From: Ceratopteris richardii
Lineage: Eukaryota; Streptophyta; Polypodiopsida; Polypodiales; Pteridaceae
NCBI GenBank assembly: GCA_020310875.1
Contig: MU260069.1
Coordinates: 332,501 to 396,500, forward strand
DNA: 64,000 nt
Direction of reading: 5' to 3'
Under the pieces are notes generated by a model. The model was not told the DNA's origin. It ran no database searches and was given only the letters and a program-made list of their open reading frames with translations. The translations under genes were made by a program, and so were the position numbers. Numbering within the stretch: the stretch's first letter is position 1; each line of letters starts with the position of its first letter. This document shows, piece after piece, positions 57,246 through 64,000 of this stretch.

Positions 57246-57700
57246 AGAGGCATGTTGCCTCCAACATCGTGAATCTATGTAGAATAGATGATCATCATCT
57301 TCACCTTCCTTGTGGCTTAGATTCATCACAATCAATGGATATTCATATCGGCTTGTCTACCTCTACCTTGACTTCTCCTATATCTACCTCTTCCACTTCT
57401 TTTCAGGGTCTTTCCATTGAACCAATAGTTATGAGTTGTGTGGCTGGTCTTCTCACAGATGGCACAAGGTTGAACATTTTGACCTTTTGATTTGTCATGG
57501 TCTTGCTTGCATAGTTGTCTTAGGAATATGTATTTATGTTGTTGTTTGGGAGTCTTTTATTTCTTGATTAGATCATAATTATAAAGTTTTGAGGAGCGGT
57601 GTCATCAATCATGAATCTCACAATAATCCTTTACACATGATCATGAAGCTTAACTAGGTCAACTGGCTGAATCTATTATGATCACAAAACAAGTTTTTTT
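57246..57700 (-). pseudogene. copia-4 Gag zinc-knuckle region
   Basis: Minus-strand text is basic (GRGRYRRSQGRGRQ) after a degenerate Cys/His block (CSTLCHL...HNS), like the nucleocapsid part of copia Gag. Many stops. The 5' limit against gypsy B gag is uncertain (about 57.66-57.76 kb). Confidence 0.55.
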
Positions 57701-57759
57701 CTCTATCCTCATGCATCACCTCCACTTCCTTGTAGCTAGAGCTACAAAAAATTGGAAGT

Positions 57760-58935
57760 GTTTACAAACGGTGGACTATGTTCTTGCCTTTCTCTAAGAT
57801 GCTTGTATTCCCTAGTCCTCGATTTTTATCTTCCCCCTTACGTACTAGGCAATTCCAATGTGAGTGGTTAGGAGATACACACATAAATTATAAATTTTCC
57901 TTTTTGGCCTTCTCAAGTTAATTTATAATAGGTCTTCTACCTCTTCACTTTTGTATTATGAATTTGTTTTTCCTTGCAATTACCTTTTTCTGAAATCTAG
58001 TTATCTATGTATGACTAAGTGTTTGATCTATATCCATTGTTGTATGACCATGGCCTTCATAAAGGTGAGCATTCTTGATAGTTCTTTATGATGTCTTAGG
58101 AGCATTTCATCGAGCCTCAATTCTAGTGGCTTTTTCAAGATCTTTCACAAACCCTCTAGTGATTTGGAAATCATCTAAACCTTTTAAATTAAGTATATAT
58201 CTCGATTTTGAGATATATACCGACAAAGGTCTACGTCGTTGCATTACTCTATCCCATTCATCCCATCTACACTCTTTCCTATTCTTAAGATTAAACTCTT
58301 TGAGAAAAAGAGATTCAAACTGAGTCCAATATGTAGGAATGAATTTCGCTTCTTTAAGACTCAACCAACATTTGTGTCTGTGTGGTCCAAGAAAAAGGAT
58401 CCCTTCAAGCACTTGACACTCATGTGGGGCTCCTTTTACCTCATCCAAGCCTGTCCACTTTTGAAAAAAAAGTGTAGGTTGCACCCTTATTTCTATCTCT
58501 ATCATTCCCCATGAATATGGATGTATGGAAGTCTTTTAGCAAAGATGTATCCCTAGGATTCTTTTCTTTTAAGTTGTTAAGATGTTTAGTTCGTGTATTT
58601 TCTCTCTTAATTATAACAAAAGTTTCATAAAAAACTTCTTTCTCAAGTTCTTTGTCATGAACTAAAGAGGTAATAGTAGTCTCTAGAGTGATGAAGTGGG
58701 TTTTGATTTGCTCAAAGGTGGAGTTCATGCTTGCTAAGATGGACTCTAACATGTTCATTCTATGAAGCAAAGCATTATGTTGAGATTGCATAATGAAATC
58801 ATCATATAAATCTACTTCTTGTTCAAAATCATGCATTTCTAGCTCTTAAGTTTTTCCTTGGTTTTGTTTTTTTTTTTTTGTATCTAGAGGATTCTCTAAT
58901 GTTGGGTTAAGAGGGTGATTTTCTTGAGTTTCCAT
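57760..58935 (-). pseudogene. gypsy B (copy 1): Gag
   Basis: The first Met is at 58935 (METQENHPLNP). After a stop near 58850 the text continues as HDFEQEVDLYDDFIMQSQ. It then has a helical part (STFEQIKTHFITLETTIT) and the Ty3 Gag core (YWTQFESLFLKEFNLKNRKE, WDEWDRVMQRRRPLSVYISK, LKGLDDFQITRGFVKDL) to about 58.1 kb. A loose Cys/His block lies at about 57.86 kb. The gag lies some 5 kb from its RT because copia-4 is between them. Confidence 0.8.
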
Positions 58936-59134
58936 ATTTGAACAATACTATATGAAAATGAAGCAAAAGGGATAAAGTAAAGTACTCAAAGTACAAGAAA
59001 TGACTCAATATCACTTCCCTAATGATCTCCAAATATTTGGATGCAAGCCCAAAGATGCGAATCCTGCAAGCCCAGTAAGCAAAGGCAACACCGGTTGGTC
59101 ATCTACACCTCTTGGAAACCGTTTGAGTTCATGA
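58936..59134. other. gypsy B upstream flank
   Basis: Short non-coding stretch; LTR boundary not recognisable. Confidence 0.3.
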
Positions 59135-59419
59135 AAATACTCAATTGCATGTATTATGAACAAATAATGTTATTAATGCGATCAATGACAAATGTTTTCA
59201 TATGGAAGCATCTCTACAACTCAGAGCGAGTTTTGAATACAAGCTTGCTAAACTAGGCAGTGTTGTGAATGCATTAAGAACTTGGATTGACTAATACTTG
59301 AACTTTTTGTGAACTAAAATTGGACCAAATGGATAGTGCCATTAGTTGAACCAGCTAATGCTAATCAAAGTGCTATCCAAGCGTTGAAGTAGGCATTGTA
59401 CAAACAACCAATAACATTA

Positions 59420-60385
<966 letters not shown>

Positions 60386-61163
60386 TAGCTTTACTTCAAA
60401 ATTTTTAGCTTTTGGATTGAAGGATTATAGCTCCACATATAAGCCATTCTTTGATTGGAAATATTGAATCACTATAGCTTCCATAATGGTAGGGAATTCT
60501 TTTTATGAACATTCTCAAGTAAATGCATATGCGTATGATGATGTCAATGCATATAGATATATTTTTCACAGATGGTAGCATCCACTTTTACTTGGTGAAG
60601 GATATGAAGTCCATAATGATAGATCAAATGAATTCAATCTACTATATTCTAAAACAAGGTTTTCTTCATATAGATTTTCCTATATGCCATCTTCTTTCAA
60701 TTATCATCAGTGTGGTTACCTTTCTTCTTCTTGTTGTGGGAAGCATATATATTATGATTCATGCCACAAGGATGATCATCACTCATTCATATGTTTTTGG
60801 TCATCAATCTAATGCTTGTGAATTGCAACATGGATTTTATGGTTAGTAAAGACATGAACTTTATGCACCATATGGACAATGAAATGCATATTATGTTCAT
60901 AAAACATACGCACGTTAGTAATCAATAATCAAATGTGCCAAGATTTGAGCTCCTATGCTTCAATAGAATGCAATTTCAAATCATTTTGTGAGGACAACCA
61001 CATGCACAGAATTATTCTAGCCAGTTTGGAGTTGCAAAAAATGCATATACAACATGAAGATCGATAGGTCTAGGATGGTATTAGCCCAAGACAAAGATTA
61101 AGTTGAAGACAAAGGCAAAACCATACATCATGGAGTTGACGCAAAAGTATATATAAGAGGCAT

Positions 61164-61164
61164 A

Positions 61165-61211
<47 letters not shown>

Positions 61212-61268
61212 AGAAGAAGAAGAAGAAGAAGAAGAAGAAGAAGAAGAAGGAGAAGAGGTAGAAGAAGG

Positions 61269-61301
<33 letters not shown>

Positions 61302-61340
61302 AGAAGAAGAAGAAGAAGAAGAAGAAGAAGAAGAAGAAGA
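61164..61340 (+). repeat. (GAA)n tract, copy B
   Basis: A longer and purer tract than copy A. Downstream plus-strand text is acidic (GNEDEDSNEDEVKDSKEYE), as if the tract once extended an Asp/Glu-rich protein tail. Confidence 0.95.
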
Positions 61341-62329
61341 TGGAGAAGAATAAGAAGTTGGAAATGAAGATGAGGATTCCAATGAAGATGAAGTTAAAGA
61401 TTCCAAGGAATATGAGGTTGAGGATGAAGATCAAGATCTAAATGAGGTAGAATATGAAGAAGACGTAGATCAAATTGGACTAAAGAATGAGAGGTTATGT
61501 AGGTAAAAGAATACCAAGGGGACAATGAGGTACAAATGTTACATCAAAGTGAAGGATTAAATGAATATTATACTAATTTTATTGACCATGTTGTGATATG
61601 TCTTGAACCTTGTTGAATTGTATATACGCAAAATAATAAAGAAAAACCCAAAAGTCACCCTCAATATGTATTGAATTTCTTGATTGGAGAAATAAAGAAA
61701 GAAGAGGTTGATTGCTCATTTTTAACTTTGATTAGATAGCTTTATGGATGTTTGAATACATGGATGCATTGATGGATGGTTCATGGATGGATAAATATAC
61801 ATGTTGGAAGTGAGGTAGGCCAAAGAAATAACGATCAAATGTAGTGAGGATTTTTCCAACACTTAGACCTTATCACATACACCACTTGAACCAAATAAAC
61901 TAGATGGGATGAGAACGACACACAAGATATGTAAAGAGTACCTTTAATGGACTTCTCAAAAATAAAATTTCTAAATGGAAATGTCTACAAATTGAAGAAA
62001 ACATACGATCTAAATGTAAGTTTAAATGAAAAGGGTTTTAGGTACAAGAATTAGATAGCAGTTCCTAGGAGCTGAAAACATATGTCTATGTGTGAAATGA
62101 AGATATATGATAGTATATGAATAGTCTAGAGGCCAACAACTAACTCTAATACTCCTGTGATGTCAATAGAACACAAAAATAGCTTCAATCCTTGTGGAAG
62201 ATGTTTTGTGACTAGCTACAATAACAAGAATCAAAGATCAACTTAATATGGGCACTATTCACAATGATAACCTTTGCACACTTGTCCTATGTGAAGGAGA
62301 AACCAAATAGTAGTAAGACTTCAAAATCT

Positions 62330-62838
62330 ACACACTAAGCATACTTCAAATCTGCACGTATGCTCTTAACATCAAATATTCTATATATGCAAATCCTTAT
62401 AGATGATACCTCCTTCTATTTTTGCTTTCTTTCCAAAGCTAAAAAACATGATTCCAATCCACTTCATCAATGTCGGGACCTACTCTAAGAGCTCTCATAT
62501 GATGATCTAAGGAATTCATAGTCAATCGTGATCTTTGATCACACTATATCAAGTTCAATTTAGCAAAACCTCTCTAGCAAGATATTGTGCTTGCAGGAAT
62601 CATGAGAATTTCTTGTTGCAACCTCATTAAATTTGGAAAGCTTGCATGCCAATCCTTCATGGATGAACATATCTCCAAACTTATTTCATATTAAATTTCA
62701 CAGTTCATAAATAGGCTATCCAAAAAAGAGGAAAACACTTATTCACAGTCTTTCTTATCAATAGTTTGTACTGCATGTTCTAAAAAGTATGGAAAGTCCA
62801 AAAGACGTTGTAGTGTCTCCAAACATAGCTTTGCATTC
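62330..62838 (-). pseudogene. hAT transposase C-terminal fragment, copy B
   Basis: Aligns with 17.16-17.69 kb (for example TCCAATCCACTTCATC and CAAAACCTCTCT blocks), the hAT C-terminal region on the minus strand. It is more decayed than copy A. It is cut at 62838 by gypsy B copy 2. Confidence 0.65.
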
Positions 62839-64000
62839 TCCCCATTGAGTACCCATCAATACTCCATCCTCATTAGAAACTTGTGTATTAAGGGCCCCTT
62901 TCGAAATGGCTTGCCAAAGCTTTGTATGTGAAGGATCATGCATACATTTTTCTCAAATGGACTTACGTCTCCGTAGTGATTTGATTAAATCTTAGCCCAT
63001 TGAGCATAGGCATGCAACTAAGTGAATCAGCCACCTTATTAAATTTACCCATTCCTATACTTAAGCTCATCGTTAAACTCTTGAAGGGTCTTTGCCCAAA
63101 GGGCCTTATGAAATTTAAGGTTTGTTTGATTAGAGATCCATTTAATGCTCTCCTGATCAAACACTAGTGTGACTTTGGCACCAAATAAATAATGATGCCA
63201 TGTATTCAAATCATGGAAAATTGCATACAACCCCTTCTCATAGATGGATTAATTCTTCTAAGTGGGTTCTAGATTTTTTCTCTAAATAGCCACTAGTCGA
63301 CCATCCTAAACTAAGTCTGCTCAAATGGTAAAATCACCCCCATTGTTCTCAACCAAAAATGACTGATCGGGATCTCCTATTTGTAATAATAGAGTTGTAG
63401 CTATTGCGAATTTTAACTTCTCCATATTTTGCTTTTGTTCATCCCCCAATGAAAGGCTTTTTCTTCCCCCTTAAGTTATTCTATTGGGAAGAATAGTTTT
63501 GAAATAATTCATCATGAATCTCTAATAGAAACATGATAAACCAATGAAGATCTATAGTTCATCCACCTTTCTAGGATGCAACCATTACATAACATCTCTC
63601 ACCTTTTTAGGATCCATCTAAATTCCATGTTGGTAGATGATATGTCCAAGATATCTAGCCTCATCTTAAAAAAATCCATAGTTTGTTCCTTTGGAAAAGA
63701 GCGAATTTTATTTTAAAAATTGGAATACTATTTCCAAGCAATCCAAATGTTCTTATTTTGACTTATTATAAATGAGAATATCATCTAGAAATTGTACCAC
63801 AAATGTTCCTAAATAGGGCCTTAAAGCATCATTCATAAGGGTGGCTAGTGCATTAGTGACACCAAATGGCATCACTAAGATCTCATAATGCCCATACGTA
63901 GTCCTAAAGTTAGTCTTAGGTACATCATCTACCTTTATTCTGATTTGACGATATCCTCGTCTTAAGTGAAGCTTACAAAATTAGTGAGCTTGATGTAACT
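62839..64000 (-). pseudogene. gypsy B (copy 2): RT and RNase H
   Basis: Minus-strand text from the window edge: [28 protein letters not shown] (catalytic FLDD intact, about 63.78 kb), then decayed connection text. RNase H remnants follow (HHYLFGAKVTLVFDQESIKW, DELKYRNG, KVADSLSCMPMLNGL). It matches copy 1 at 51.3-52.0 and 28.5-28.86 kb and shows the uninterrupted sequence at the copia-3 and gypsy C insertion points (about 63.285-63.30 kb). The upstream part lies beyond the window. Confidence 0.82.

Overview
This window looks like repeat-only DNA from a land plant with a large, transposon-rich nuclear genome. The evidence is Ty1/copia elements primed by initiator-Met tRNA (PBS TGGTATCAGAGC), plant-type Ty3/gypsy elements, a hAT transposase, CACTA ends and long AT- and CA-rich microsatellites. 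I see no convincing host gene, rRNA, tRNA or prokaryotic feature. The species cannot be named. The style of the elements fits a non-angiosperm (gymnosperm, fern, lycophyte or bryophyte) at least as well as a flowering plant; this is inference.

Layout. 1-5.8 kb: minus-strand Ty3/gypsy element (gypsy A) cut by the window edge, with Gag, protease, RT, RNase H and integrase in broken frames; its RT and integrase motifs resemble a Ty3 type I associate with fungi and non-seed plants. 5.8-9.6 kb: its upstream flank, with a CpG-rich block, four short hairpins sharing one loop, and a 1.2-kb CT-rich stretch. 9.6-14.55 kb: a 1.2-kb alternating purine/pyrimidine array, a (TA)n tract, and two tandem CACTA-like 3' fragments separated by more satellite. 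15.4-25.4 kb: a repeat family copy (A) with a GAA tract, next to a minus-strand hAT transposase pseudogene split by copia-1 (18170-24198; two 932-bp LTRs; 5-bp TSD CTTTT). About 27-59 kb: one old minus-strand gypsy (gypsy B) carrying a stack of nested insertions. 59.1-62.8 kb: a second copy (B) of the repeat family. 62.8-64 kb: a second gypsy B copy, cut by the window end.

Nesting inside gypsy B: copia-3 (about 28867-32917) and gypsy C (32931-51252; two 633-bp LTRs; TSD ACCAT) sit a few bases apart in its RNase H region. Gypsy C was itself hit by copia-2 (42592-48609; TSD TATCA). Copia-4 (about 53.0-57.7 kb) separates gypsy B gag from its RT, and copia-4 holds a 3.28-kb TIR transposon (53487-56768, 10-bp TSD) that contains an LTR-like unit.

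The most unusual object is gypsy C. It has a retropepsin-like domain downstream of integrase in the integrase frame, followed by about 4 kb of sense-strand coding-like sequence before the 3' LTR, with no membrane segment that I can see. Nearly every coding region is broken by stops and frameshifts, so the genes listed are mostly pseudogenes. Paired LTR, TSD and TIR boundaries were found by direct reading of both ends and are the best-supported calls.
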